From Streptomyces lasiicapitis (GTDB lineage: Bacteria > Actinomycetota > Actinomycetes > Streptomycetales > Streptomycetaceae), in contig NZ_BMNG01000004.1 of assembly GCF_014646335.1 (NCBI RefSeq), positions 562,638 through 626,637 of the forward strand: a DNA stretch of 64,000 nt. The letters are read 5' to 3'. Under the pieces are notes generated by a model. It searched no databases. It was not told where the DNA came from and worked only from the letters and a program-made list of their open reading frames with translations. The position numbers were made by a program, and so were the translations under genes. Positions within the stretch are counted from its first letter, which is position 1; each line of letters opens with the position of its first letter. Positions 20,230 through 27,664 of this stretch are shown here, one piece after another.

Positions 20230-20577
20230 TCATCGGTGGCTCAGCACGTTGACCACCCGGCCGTTGGGGTCGCGTACGAAGAAGCGGCGTACACCCCACT
20301 CCTCGTCCCGCAAGGGGTGCACGATCTCCGCGCCGCTCGCCCGCATCGCCGCGTAGGCGGCGTCCACGTCGTCCACCTCGACGCTCATGTCGGGCACGAC
20401 CGGAGCGGACTCGTCGTGGCTCATGAAGGTGACCTGCGCCGTGGGATTGGCGGGCGAGGCGAGCGTCATCACCCAGCCGAGGTTCATCACTTCCTCGAAC
20501 CCCAGGAGGCCGTAGAAGTCCCGGCTCTCCTCCAGGGCCTCCGATTGGATGTCGGGCATGACCCGGCGGATGGACAT
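20230..20577 (-). CDS. VOC (glyoxalase/bleomycin-resistance fold) protein
   Basis: 115 residues starting MSIRRVMPDIQS, with a GGAG ribosome site. A single VOC module shows the paired beta-alpha-beta-beta pattern: ESRDFYGLLGFEEVMN, then VDDVDAAYAAMRASGAEIVHP, then GVRRFFVRDPNGRVVNVL. The Glu/His metal positions are only partly present, so the function (dioxygenase, isomerase or drug binding) cannot be told. It lies upstream of argB in the same direction, but the iron box falls between them, so they are probably separate units. Confidence 0.82.
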   Translation of the reverse strand: MSIRRVMPDIQSEALEESRDFYGLLGFEEVMNLGWVMTLASPANPTAQVTFMSHDESAPVVPDMSVEVDDVDAAYAAMRASGAEIVHPLRDEEWGVRRFFVRDPNGRVVNVLSHR

Positions 20578-20707
20578 GGGCGACTCCTGCCGACGAGCGG
20601 GGGCGGACGTGTCGCTGATTCTCTCCGCAGGTGCCCGGTGGCGCACCCGTGGCAGCGTACGCCCCCGCGGTGAGGCCTGCTTGCCGCGGGGGAGGGCGTA
20701 CCGGGCG

Positions 20708-21655
20708 CTACGGCCGCGCCGTCAAATACCCGCCCATCGTGCGGAAGTAGTCCGTCGCCGCGTGCTCCGTGCCGTCCTCCGTCCGTACCCGCCGGACCGC
20801 GAGGCCGTGGCAGCGGCCCGAGCGGGCGTCGGCGCCGGCGACGATGACGACGGCGTCGCCCTCGCGGATGAAGATGCGCCCGGGAGTGCCGCCGTAGCGA
20901 CCCTCGGAGACCCTCGCCTCCAGGATGCGCAGCGGCTTGCCGCGGTGGTGCGTGAAGGCGTTGGGGTACGGATCGCACTGGGCGCGCACGAAACGGTCCA
21001 GGTCCTCGGCCGGCCAGGTCCAGTCGATGCGGCTGTCCTCGATGGAGCGCTTGTGGAAGAAGCTGGCCTTCGAGCGGTCCTGCGGTGTCCACTCCGCCTT
21101 GCCGGAGTCGATCAGATCGAGGGACTCGCGCACGATCGGCGCGATGAGGTCGACCGTCTTGTGGAACAGGTCCTTCGTCGTGTCGGTGGGCCCGACGGCC
21201 ACCGGGCGCTGCAGCAGAATGTCGCCCATGTCCAGTTCGGCGTCCATGCGGTGGGCGGTGACGCCGACTTCGGGCTCGCCGTTGATGAGCGCCCAGATCA
21301 GCGGCGAGAAGCCCGCGTACGTGGGCAGCAGCGAGTCGTGTACGTTCAGAGTCCCGTGCCGCGGCAGGTCGAAGATCTCCGGGGGCAGCCAGGTGCGCCA
21401 GTTGTTGGCGACGATCAGGTCGGGGTCCGCGGACTTGAGCGCTTCGAGCAGCTCGTCGTCCCCGGGCCGGTTGCGCAGCAGCACCGGCACGCCGTGCTGT
21501 TCGGCGAGGTCGGCCACCGAGTCGTTCCAGATTTTTTCGTACGCGTGGTCGCTCTTCGGGTGCGTGACGACGAGGACCACTTCGTGCCCGGAATCCAGCA
21601 GGGCTCGCAGCGTGCGGTGGCCCCAGGTCTGGTAGCCGAACATGGCGACCCGCAT
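20708..21655 (-). CDS. cchA: Hydroxyornithine formyltransferase (CchA-like)
   Basis: 315 residues from the ATG at 21655 with GAGGA before it. It resembles methionyl-tRNA formyltransferase: N-terminal MRVAMFGYQTWG, the formyl-folate motif NVHDSLLPTYAGFSP, the catalytic Asn-His-Asp set (ANNWRT, NVHDSLLP, AELDMGDILLQ) and a C-terminal OB-like domain. In coelichelin synthesis it formylates N5-hydroxyornithine using 10-formyl-tetrahydrofolate. It is divergent from cchB, with an iron box in the 67-base gap, matching the joint role of the two genes in making the first building block. Confidence 0.92.
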   Translation of the reverse strand: MRVAMFGYQTWGHRTLRALLDSGHEVVLVVTHPKSDHAYEKIWNDSVADLAEQHGVPVLLRNRPGDDELLEALKSADPDLIVANNWRTWLPPEIFDLPRHGTLNVHDSLLPTYAGFSPLIWALINGEPEVGVTAHRMDAELDMGDILLQRPVAVGPTDTTKDLFHKTVDLIAPIVRESLDLIDSGKAEWTPQDRSKASFFHKRSIEDSRIDWTWPAEDLDRFVRAQCDPYPNAFTHHRGKPLRILEARVSEGRYGGTPGRIFIREGDAVVIVAGADARSGRCHGLAVRRVRTEDGTEHAATDYFRTMGGYLTARP

Positions 21656-21676
21656 GTGAATCCTCCTCAGACGTTG

Positions 21677-21695
21677 CAAGGTAAGGCTAACCTTA
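21677..21695. promoter_or_regulatory. Iron box between cchA and cchB
   Basis: CAAGGTAAGGCTAACCTTA: the 15-base core AGGTAAGGCTAACCT differs at one position from the iron-box core. It lies 21 bases before cchA and 27 before the likely cchB start, so a single site can govern both genes. Confidence 0.88.
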
Positions 21696-21722
21696 TCTAA
21701 CATGTGCCTGCTTAGGGAGGCG

Positions 21723-23117
21723 ATGACGCGGGTGAACACTCTGCACAGCGGGCCGGATTCGACGTACGACGGCACGGAAGCAACACATGAAGGGCCGGAA
21801 GTGACGTACGACGTCCTGGGGATCGGTTTCGGGCCGTCCAACCTCGCACTCGCGATCGCGATCGAGGAACACAACGAGAAGGCCGCCGAGGGAGAGCGGA
21901 TACGCGCGGGATTCCTGGAGAAGCAGGCGAGCTTCGGCTGGCACCGGGGCATGCTCATCGACGACGCCACCATGCAGGTGTCGTTCCTGAAGGACCTGGT
22001 CACGATGCGGGACCCGACCAGCAGCTACAGCTTCCTGTGCTACCTGCGGGAGCGGGGCAGGATGGTCGACTTCCTCAACCAGAAGACGCTCTTCCCGCTG
22101 CGCATCGAGTTCCACGACTACCTCGAATGGGCCGCCGCGCGCGTGGCAGGGCGCGTACCCGGGCTCGTCGAGTACTCCTCCGAAGTCCTCTCCGTGAAGC
22201 CGGTGACCGAGAACGGCGAGATCGTCTTCTACGACGTGATCAGCCGTGACCCGGCGAACCCGGAGGCGACGATCGTGCGCCGGGCCCGCAGCCTGTGCGT
22301 GGCGACCGGCATGGCGCCGCGGATGCCGTCCGGCACCGCCCGCTCCGAGCGGGTCTTCCACAACAGCGAGTTGATCCCGCGCGTCGCCGCCGCCCTCGAA
22401 GCGGGCACCCCGGTGCGCCGCGCCGTCGTGCTCGGCGCGGGACAGAGCGCCGCCGAGAGCGTGGACTACCTCCACCGGCACTTCCCCGAGGCCGAGATCT
22501 GCTCGGTGTTCGCCAAGTACGGCTACACGCCCGCCGACGACAGCCCGTTCGCCAACCGGATCTTCGACCCGGAGGCCGTGGACATCTTCTACAACGCGCC
22601 GCCGGAGGTGAAGCAGTCCCTGGTCGACTACCACCGCAGCACCAACTACTCGGTCGTCGACATGGACCTCATCGAGTCGCTCTCGCGCACCATGTACCAG
22701 GAGAAGGTCCAGGGACGGCAGCGCATGCGCATGCTGAACGTCTCCCGCATACGCGACATCGACGCCCACGACGACGGCCTGGACATCGGCATCGAGTTCC
22801 TGCCCACCGCCGAACGCGACGTCCTCAGCGCCGACCTGCTGGTCTGCGCCACGGGCTACCACCCGCGCGGCATAGACGAACGCCTCGGCGAACTCGGCAA
22901 GCTGTGCCGCCGCGACGACGAGGACGCCCTCGCCGTGGGCCGCGACCACCGCGTCGCCACCCACGCGAACGTCACCGCCGACATCTACCTCCAGGGCGGC
23001 ACGGAACACACCCACGGCCTCACCTCGACCCTGCTGTCGAACACGGCGGTTCGGGCGGGGGAGATTCGCGCTTCGCTGATTGAGCGGCGTCGCGCCCAGG
23101 AGGCACTGAGCGGCTGA
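21723..23117 (+). CDS. cchB: L-ornithine N5-monooxygenase (CchB-like)
   Basis: About 464 residues. The FAD motif GIGFGPSN is near residue 35, the NADPH motif GAGQSAAES is in the middle, and the ATGYHPRGID motif lies toward the C-terminus, all typical of class B N-hydroxylating monooxygenases. It makes N5-hydroxyornithine from ornithine, NADPH and O2, feeding CchA and modules 1 and 3 of CchH. Starts at ATG 21702, ATG 21723 and GTG 21732 are all in frame; GGGAGG at 21715-21720 best serves the later two. A strong terminator follows 25 bases after the stop. Confidence 0.93.
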   Translation: MTRVNTLHSGPDSTYDGTEATHEGPEVTYDVLGIGFGPSNLALAIAIEEHNEKAAEGERIRAGFLEKQASFGWHRGMLIDDATMQVSFLKDLVTMRDPTSSYSFLCYLRERGRMVDFLNQKTLFPLRIEFHDYLEWAAARVAGRVPGLVEYSSEVLSVKPVTENGEIVFYDVISRDPANPEATIVRRARSLCVATGMAPRMPSGTARSERVFHNSELIPRVAAALEAGTPVRRAVVLGAGQSAAESVDYLHRHFPEAEICSVFAKYGYTPADDSPFANRIFDPEAVDIFYNAPPEVKQSLVDYHRSTNYSVVDMDLIESLSRTMYQEKVQGRQRMRMLNVSRIRDIDAHDDGLDIGIEFLPTAERDVLSADLLVCATGYHPRGIDERLGELGKLCRRDDEDALAVGRDHRVATHANVTADIYLQGGTEHTHGLTSTLLSNTAVRAGEIRASLIERRRAQEALSG

Positions 23118-23141
23118 GCCGCTCTTGCACTGACTGCTGCC

Positions 23142-23174
23142 AACCCCCTCTCGCCTTTGGGCGGGAGGGGGTTT
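23142..23174 (+). terminator. Terminator after cchB
   Basis: AACCCCCTCTCGCC, loop TTTG, GGCGGGAGGGGGTT, followed by TCTGTT. A stem of about 14 pairs with one mismatch and a U-rich tail: an intrinsic terminator closing the siderophore region. Confidence 0.85.
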
Positions 23175-23200
23175 CTGTTCGTGCCCGGATCAGTCCCGGA

Positions 23201-23785
23201 TCAGCGAAGCGCTCGTTCGAGGAGGACCTCTGCCGCCGCCCGCGCGTGTCGGCCGTAGTCCGCTTCTCCCAGGACCATGGCGCGACTGGCCGCCCCGTCC
23301 GCGAGGGTGACCAACTGTTCGGCGAGAACGTCGGGTTCCCGGCAGCCGAGTTCGCTCACCAGCACGTTGACCAACCGCACCATCCGCAGTTTCTGCTCGC
23401 GGGCGTACGAATGGACCGCGTTCTCCGGGTCGGGGAACTCCGCGGCCGCGTCGATGAAGGGGCATCCGCGCACCGGAGCCGCGTCCGCCACGGGCTGGTC
23501 GAACAGTCCGAGGATCCGTTCCCGCGGGGGGATGTCCTCGCGGGTCAGCACGCTCTCCAGGGTGGCGCCCGACGACGCGAGGTCCTGGAGGTGGGCGATG
23601 ACCAGGTCGCTCTTGGTCCGGAAGTGCGCGTAGAGCGTGCGCTTGGACACCGGTGCTTCCTCCGCGACCTGCTCCATGCCGGTCGCGTTGATCCCCTGCG
23701 TCGCGAACAGTTGGGCGGCGGCGGCCAGGATGCGCTCCCGCCCCCCACGCCCCCGCCGTCGAGGTGCCGTAGCCGTAGTACCCAT
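23201..23785 (-). CDS. TetR-family repressor of the adjacent nitroreductase
   Basis: 194 residues. The N-terminal TetR helix-turn-helix reads RERILAAAAQLFATQGINAT, then VSKRTLYAHFRTKSDLV, with basic residues in front. The C-terminal ligand domain has the C-x-F pattern GCPFIDAAAEFPDPE seen in QacR/AcrR-like regulators that follow small molecules. It faces a nitroreductase across a 106-base gap holding two near-identical inverted repeats, one beside each gene, so it should repress itself and the reductase until a ligand binds. Ligand unknown. Confidence 0.9.
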   Translation of the reverse strand: MGTTATAPRRRGRGGRERILAAAAQLFATQGINATGMEQVAEEAPVSKRTLYAHFRTKSDLVIAHLQDLASSGATLESVLTREDIPPRERILGLFDQPVADAAPVRGCPFIDAAAEFPDPENAVHSYAREQKLRMVRLVNVLVSELGCREPDVLAEQLVTLADGAASRAMVLGEADYGRHARAAAEVLLERALR

Positions 23786-23792
23786 GAGGAAA

Positions 23793-23810
23793 GTATACGT
23801 ACGCGTTTAC
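23793..23810. promoter_or_regulatory. Probable TetR operator 1
   Basis: GTATACGTACGCGTTTAC: 7-base arms with a 4-base spacer and one mismatch, starting 8 bases upstream of the tetR start codon. Same half-site CGTTTAC as operator 2. Confidence 0.75.
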
Positions 23811-23848
23811 TTGGGCGGGGTCGGCCCGCTAGAGTCGACCTCGCTGAA

Positions 23849-23866
23849 GTAAACGCATCCGTTTAC
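23849..23866. promoter_or_regulatory. Probable TetR operator 2
   Basis: GTAAACGCATCCGTTTAC: a perfect 7-4-7 inverted repeat, 26 bases upstream of the nitroreductase start. The centres of the two operators are 56 bases apart. Confidence 0.8.
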
Positions 23867-23891
23867 ATGTCCAGTCCCTGAGGAGTGCTCC

Positions 23892-24593
23892 ATGAGTAAT
23901 CCAGATCCCGTCCCCACCGAGCTGAGCGGCAGCGCGGAGAAGCTGATACGCGGCCGTCACGCGACGCGCGCGTTCCGCCCGGACGCCGTGCCCGCCGACG
24001 TCATGCGCGCGATCTTCTCGCTGGCCGGCGCCGCGCCGTCCAACTCCAACGCGCAGCCGTGGCGGGTGGAGGTGGTGAGCGGAGCGGCGCGCGATCGCCT
24101 GGCGAGTGCGTTGCAGGCGGATCACGCCGAGAAGCGCACCTCGGTGGACGTTCCGTACTCCGAGGACATGTACGCGCAGGTGCACCGGGTGCGCCGGGCC
24201 GCGTTCGGCGCCGAGCTGTACGGAGCGCTGGGCATCGGCCCCGACGACCACGCGGCACGCGCGGCGTACGACGCGGAGAGCCTGCGCTTCTACGGCGCGC
24301 CGCACGCCGCGTTCCTGTTCGTCACCGGCGACGGCGGGCCTCGCCTTGCCGCGGACGTCGGCGCCTACATGCAGACCCTGCTCCTGGCGATGACCGCGTA
24401 CGGCGTGGACAGTTGCCCGCAGGGACTCCTGAGCTTCTACGCTGACACCGTCCGAGCCGAACTCGGCCTCACCGGCGGCAAGTTGCTCGTCGGCATCTCC
24501 TTCGGCTACGCCGACGAGACCGCGCCGGTGAACCGGGTCACGACCGAGCGAGCCGAGCTCGCGGCGACCACGGCTTTCCACGACTGCGCCTGA
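23892..24593 (+). CDS. Nitroreductase-family flavoprotein
   Basis: 233 residues with an AGGAG ribosome site. Nitroreductase signatures: the FMN-binding RHATRAFRPDAV near residue 20, GAAPSNSNAQPWRVEVV near 50, and a late DVGAYMQTLLLAMTAYGVDSCPQ segment with GISFGYAD. Such enzymes reduce nitro groups, quinones or flavins with NAD(P)H; the substrate here is unknown. Control by the divergent TetR is strongly suggested by the paired operators. Its place just beyond the cchB terminator makes a role in siderophore iron release conceivable, but nothing shows it. Confidence 0.9.
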   Translation: MSNPDPVPTELSGSAEKLIRGRHATRAFRPDAVPADVMRAIFSLAGAAPSNSNAQPWRVEVVSGAARDRLASALQADHAEKRTSVDVPYSEDMYAQVHRVRRAAFGAELYGALGIGPDDHAARAAYDAESLRFYGAPHAAFLFVTGDGGPRLAADVGAYMQTLLLAMTAYGVDSCPQGLLSFYADTVRAELGLTGGKLLVGISFGYADETAPVNRVTTERAELAATTAFHDCA

Positions 24594-24704
24594 CGGTCCG
24601 CCAATCCGGCCATTCTCGTGGAACGTGTCCCGGTGCCCCTTGTCGATCTTTACGCTGGCGGCTGCTCCACCACACCGCGTGCCGACCGGAGAGGGGAATC
24701 TGCA

Positions 24705-24842
24705 GTGACGGATCTGCGGACGTACCACGGAAAGCACCAGCAGTGGCGCCCCGAACCCGTCGGTGACGGCTGGTACCGCCTGGTCGCCCGGCACAGCGGC
24801 CGGGTCCTGCAGATCGCCGTGGGCAGGGGTCAGGGTGGCTGA
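24705..24842 (+). CDS. Short ricin-type lectin fragment
   Basis: 45 residues from GTG 24705, with a GGAGAGGGG site upstream. The sequence HQQWRPEPVGDGWYRL followed by RHSGRVLQI is the Q-x-W repeat of a beta-trefoil lectin, covering only about one of the three lobes. No signal peptide or partner domain is present. It is either a remnant of a larger lectin or a very small free-standing module. Its 3' end overlaps the next gene by 8 bases. Confidence 0.5.
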   Translation: MTDLRTYHGKHQQWRPEPVGDGWYRLVARHSGRVLQIAVGRGQGG

Positions 24843-25260
24843 ATCTGAAGGGGCCGAGGTGGCTGAAACGGGTCCGATTCCAGGTGATGTGCTTGAGCCG
24901 GTCAGGCGGCACTTGCGGGACTCTTCGTACGACTTCGATGTGGGGCCTGGCTGGCGGCAGTTGGTGCTTGAGTGCCATCAGGCGGTTGTCGCCGAGTTCC
25001 CCGAGTACGAGCTCTTGGCCGTGAAGCAGAAGTGGGGAGCCTTGGCCTTCCAGGCGTTTCCGCGACCGTGGCGGCACGGCGGAGCCTGGACGGATGCTGA
25101 GCACGCACGTCTCCACGCTGTCACTGACGCCTTCGCCGACCGTAGCGAGGGCATCTGCGAACGATGCGGCGCGCATGGCTCATTGCGGGAGAGCCGACGG
25201 ATCGATCTGACTCTGTGCGATCGGTGCGAGACCGTCGTACCGGAGCACGGTCGTCTCTGA
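24835..25260 (+). CDS. Conserved hypothetical protein with a four-Cys zinc site
   Basis: 141 residues from GTG 24835. The body is WRQLVLECHQAVVAEFPEYELL, then KQKWGALAFQAFPRPWR, then a tail CERCGAH with LCDRCE. The two CxxC pairs, 18 residues apart, probably bind zinc. I recall related short proteins scattered in Streptomyces but know no function. The overlap with the lectin fragment suggests one transcript. No signal peptide or membrane segment. Confidence 0.65.
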   Translation: MAESEGAEVAETGPIPGDVLEPVRRHLRDSSYDFDVGPGWRQLVLECHQAVVAEFPEYELLAVKQKWGALAFQAFPRPWRHGGAWTDAEHARLHAVTDAFADRSEGICERCGAHGSLRESRRIDLTLCDRCETVVPEHGRL

Positions 25261-25294
25261 ACAGCGCGGTGTCGATTGGTCGGAAAGCGACGCC

Positions 25295-26020
25295 CTAGCG
25301 AAGCACCACGCACCCCCGTGCGCGCAGCGCCGTCAGGGTCTCCTCGCCGTCTCGGACGTCGTTCCAGCGCAGGTCCAGCTTCTCCAGGGACGGCAACTCG
25401 GCCAGCCAGGGCGGGACTTCGTTCAGGTGGTTGGCGCGTAGGTCGAGGCGGCGGAGGCGTGGTAGCCCGCGTAGTGCTTCCGGTGCGGTCTTGAACGCGT
25501 TTTCTCTCAGGTCGAGTTCGCGTAGCTCGGTGAGGCGGTCCAGTGCGAGCGGGAGCGTGGTGAGTTGGTTGCCGCGCAGCCACAGTTCGCGCAGGGAGCG
25601 CAGGTCGCCGAGTGTGGCGGGGAGTTCGGTGAGGCGGTTGTGCTGGGCGCGGAGTTCGATGAGGGATGTCATGCGGCCCAGGGTGTGCGGCAGGGCCGTC
25701 AGCTGGTTCTCGCCGATGTTGAGGTACGTGAGGCGGGTGAGGTTGCCCAGTTCCTCGGGGAGTGAGGTGAGGCGGTTGTCGTGGAGGTAGAGGAAGTCGG
25801 TCAGCGTGGAGAGCGTGCCCAGCTCCGGTGGGACGGACGTGAGGTGGTTGTGGCCCAGGTCCAGGGTGCGGAGGGAGGAGAGGGCGGCGATGCGCGCGGG
25901 CAGGTGCGTGAGCGCGTTGTCGGCCAGGAGGAGGACCTCCAGGTGGGGGTGGCGCCAGATCTCTTCGGGGACGTCGTCGAGTCCGTCGCGCCAGTAGTCG
26001 AGTACGGTCCCGTGGGTCAT
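25295..26020 (-). CDS. Leucine-rich-repeat protein
   Basis: 241 residues built of about nine 23-residue leucine-rich repeats of the form LxxLxxLxLxxNxLTxLPxxL, for example LRTLDLGHNHLTSVPPELG and the next seven units. GGAGAGG lies 6 bases before the ATG. No signal peptide, transmembrane helix or catalytic domain is visible; the whole protein is one LRR solenoid, so a cytoplasmic binding or scaffold role is likely. It is convergent with the zinc-site gene, stops 34 bases apart. The partner is unknown. Confidence 0.85.
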   Translation of the reverse strand: MTHGTVLDYWRDGLDDVPEEIWRHPHLEVLLLADNALTHLPARIAALSSLRTLDLGHNHLTSVPPELGTLSTLTDFLYLHDNRLTSLPEELGNLTRLTYLNIGENQLTALPHTLGRMTSLIELRAQHNRLTELPATLGDLRSLRELWLRGNQLTTLPLALDRLTELRELDLRENAFKTAPEALRGLPRLRRLDLRANHLNEVPPWLAELPSLEKLDLRWNDVRDGEETLTALRARGCVVLR

Positions 26021-26110
26021 CGCGAGCCTCTCCGTTGCTGCGGCCGGGCGGGGCCCGGCAGCCGGACTGCCCCAGCGCTAATGGTTGGCGCGGAACTTAT
26101 CATTAGCCCC

Positions 26111-26833
26111 ATGCCCGCACCGAACGGCACCCTCCTCACCCTCGCCCTCGTCTCGACCATCCGCCACGACGGCCACGGCGGCGTCGCCGACGATCTCGAC
26201 ACGCCGGACGGCCTCACCGCCTGGGTGCGCGCCCACGCGGCGGAGCTGCCCGGGGCTCTCGGTGCCCGAAGCTACCGGGCGGACGAGAGCGCACTCGAAG
26301 CAGTACGGGGGGTGCGCGCCGCCGTCCGTGCGCTGTTCGCGCGATCGGTGCGTCCGGGAGAGCCGAGCCCCGCCGACGCGCGGCGCCTGCTGCCCCTCGG
26401 CGAGGCTGTGGCCCGGCTCAACGAGGCCGCCGCCAGGGTGCCCACCGTTCCCGTCCTGACCTGGCCGCGCGGCGGCGACCCAGTCGTGCGGGACGAACCT
26501 GTGGTGCGGGACGAGCCGACCGCGCGGGACAAGGCTGCCGGGCGTGATGACTCCGTCGTACGTGACGAACCCGTCGTACGCGACCAGCCCGCCGCACCAC
26601 CACCGGGGCACCCCCGCACCACCCCCCACGCAGATCTCCTCACCGCCGCCCTCGCCCACGCCGCCCTCACCTTCCTCGCCAGCCCCGACCGCCAGCGCCT
26701 TCGCGCCTGTCACGCGCCGCGCTGCGTGCGGTACTTCCTGAAGGAGCACCCGCGTCAGGAGTGGTGCAGGCCCGCCTGCGGCAACCGCGCCCGCGTGGCC
26801 CGCCACCACGAGCGCGGCCGGGAAACCGCTTGA
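26111..26833 (+). CDS. CGNR zinc-finger / ABATE-domain transcriptional regulator
   Basis: 240 residues. An N-terminal ABATE-type helical domain (DDLDTPDGLTAWVRAH; ALEAVRGVRAAVRALF) is followed by a flexible middle and a C-terminal zinc finger ACHAPRCVRYFLKEH, then EWCRPACGNRARVARHH, with the CGNR motif that contacts DNA. The middle holds repeated VVRDEP-like units (about residues 124-160) that are unusual for the family. The ATG at 26111 has little leader; TTATCA nearby may be a -10, so the mRNA may be leaderless. Inverted CTAATG/CATTAG at 26078-26106 could be an autoregulatory operator. Confidence 0.85.
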   Translation: MPAPNGTLLTLALVSTIRHDGHGGVADDLDTPDGLTAWVRAHAAELPGALGARSYRADESALEAVRGVRAAVRALFARSVRPGEPSPADARRLLPLGEAVARLNEAAARVPTVPVLTWPRGGDPVVRDEPVVRDEPTARDKAAGRDDSVVRDEPVVRDQPAAPPPGHPRTTPHADLLTAALAHAALTFLASPDRQRLRACHAPRCVRYFLKEHPRQEWCRPACGNRARVARHHERGRETA

Positions 26834-26979
26834 GCCGTGGCCGACCCGCCGTCCGGGCCCGGGCCGACACGAACCACACCCTCACCGGCCCTTTCCCGGC
26901 CACGGCCGGCCCCGTCCCGCCCCTTCCCCGCCGCCGCCCCCGCGCCGGGTTCACCGCGCAGGACACGTACCATGGCGGC

Positions 26980-27480
26980 ATGTCCTTCCTCCGCCGCCGC
27001 AGCTCCGCCACACCCGCGGGCCCGGATTTCGATGTCCTGGCCATGGACCCGGGTGACTGGCCCGGCAACCTCGGTGCCGGTCTGCTGCCCGCGCCCGACG
27101 GCAGCTGCCAGGGCGTCTTCCTGCGCTACGACCTGTTCGGCGGCCGCGGCCCCGCGATGATCATCGGCAATCTGCCGGCGGGCTCCCCGGCCCGCGAGCT
27201 CGCCGACGGGGAACCGCCCTTCGAGGTGGCCCAGCTCCTGCTCGCGCTGGAGAACGACGAGGAGGTCACCGTCGTCGCCAGCGAGGACATGCCGGTGATG
27301 CAGGGCGACAACCTCCTGATCGTGCGCCGCCTGCGGCTGTCCGAAAGCCGCATCTCCTGCGTGCAGTTCGACCGCAGCGACAACGTCCTGGTGACCATCG
27401 CGGCCTGGGACCGCCCCATCACCGACGATCTGTACGCACTCCTCAAGCCGCTGCCCGCGGAGCTGTTCCAGCAGGGCTGA
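26980..27480 (+). CDS. Conserved Streptomyces hypothetical protein
   Basis: 166 residues from ATG 26980. Reads MSFLRRRSSATPAGPDFDVL, then PGDWPGNLGAGLLPAPDG, LRYDLFGGRGPAMIIGNLP and a C-terminal DDLYALLKPLPAEL. A soluble alpha/beta protein without signal or membrane segments. Function not recognised. It is followed by degenerate repeats and a terminator. Confidence 0.7.
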   Translation: MSFLRRRSSATPAGPDFDVLAMDPGDWPGNLGAGLLPAPDGSCQGVFLRYDLFGGRGPAMIIGNLPAGSPARELADGEPPFEVAQLLLALENDEEVTVVASEDMPVMQGDNLLIVRRLRLSESRISCVQFDRSDNVLVTIAAWDRPITDDLYALLKPLPAELFQQG

Positions 27481-27489
27481 CGACCTCGG

Positions 27490-27569
27490 CCCGCACGCAA
27501 GCCCCGCACGCAAAGCCCGAACGTAGGCCCCGCGCGCAAACCTCGAACGCAAGCCGCGAGCGCAACCGC
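27490..27569. repeat. Degenerate 12-14 bp tandem repeats
   Basis: About six imperfect units resembling CGCACGCAAGCCC in the non-coding stretch after the hypothetical gene, ending before the terminator. No open frame of note runs through them. Confidence 0.5.
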
Positions 27570-27590
27570 CTCCCTGAAGTCCAAGTGCCT

Positions 27591-27618
27591 GCCCACTCCG
27601 TCCAAGGAGTGGGTTTGT
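27591..27618 (+). terminator. Intrinsic terminator
   Basis: CCCACTCC (27592-27599), loop GTCCAA, GGAGTGGG (27606-27613), then TTTGT. It closes the 26980-27480 gene and insulates the fucosidase. Confidence 0.75.
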
Positions 27619-27664
27619 CATGTGCCTTGTCAGGTGAGTCATCGGACTTTTAGCGTGGCGGCCC

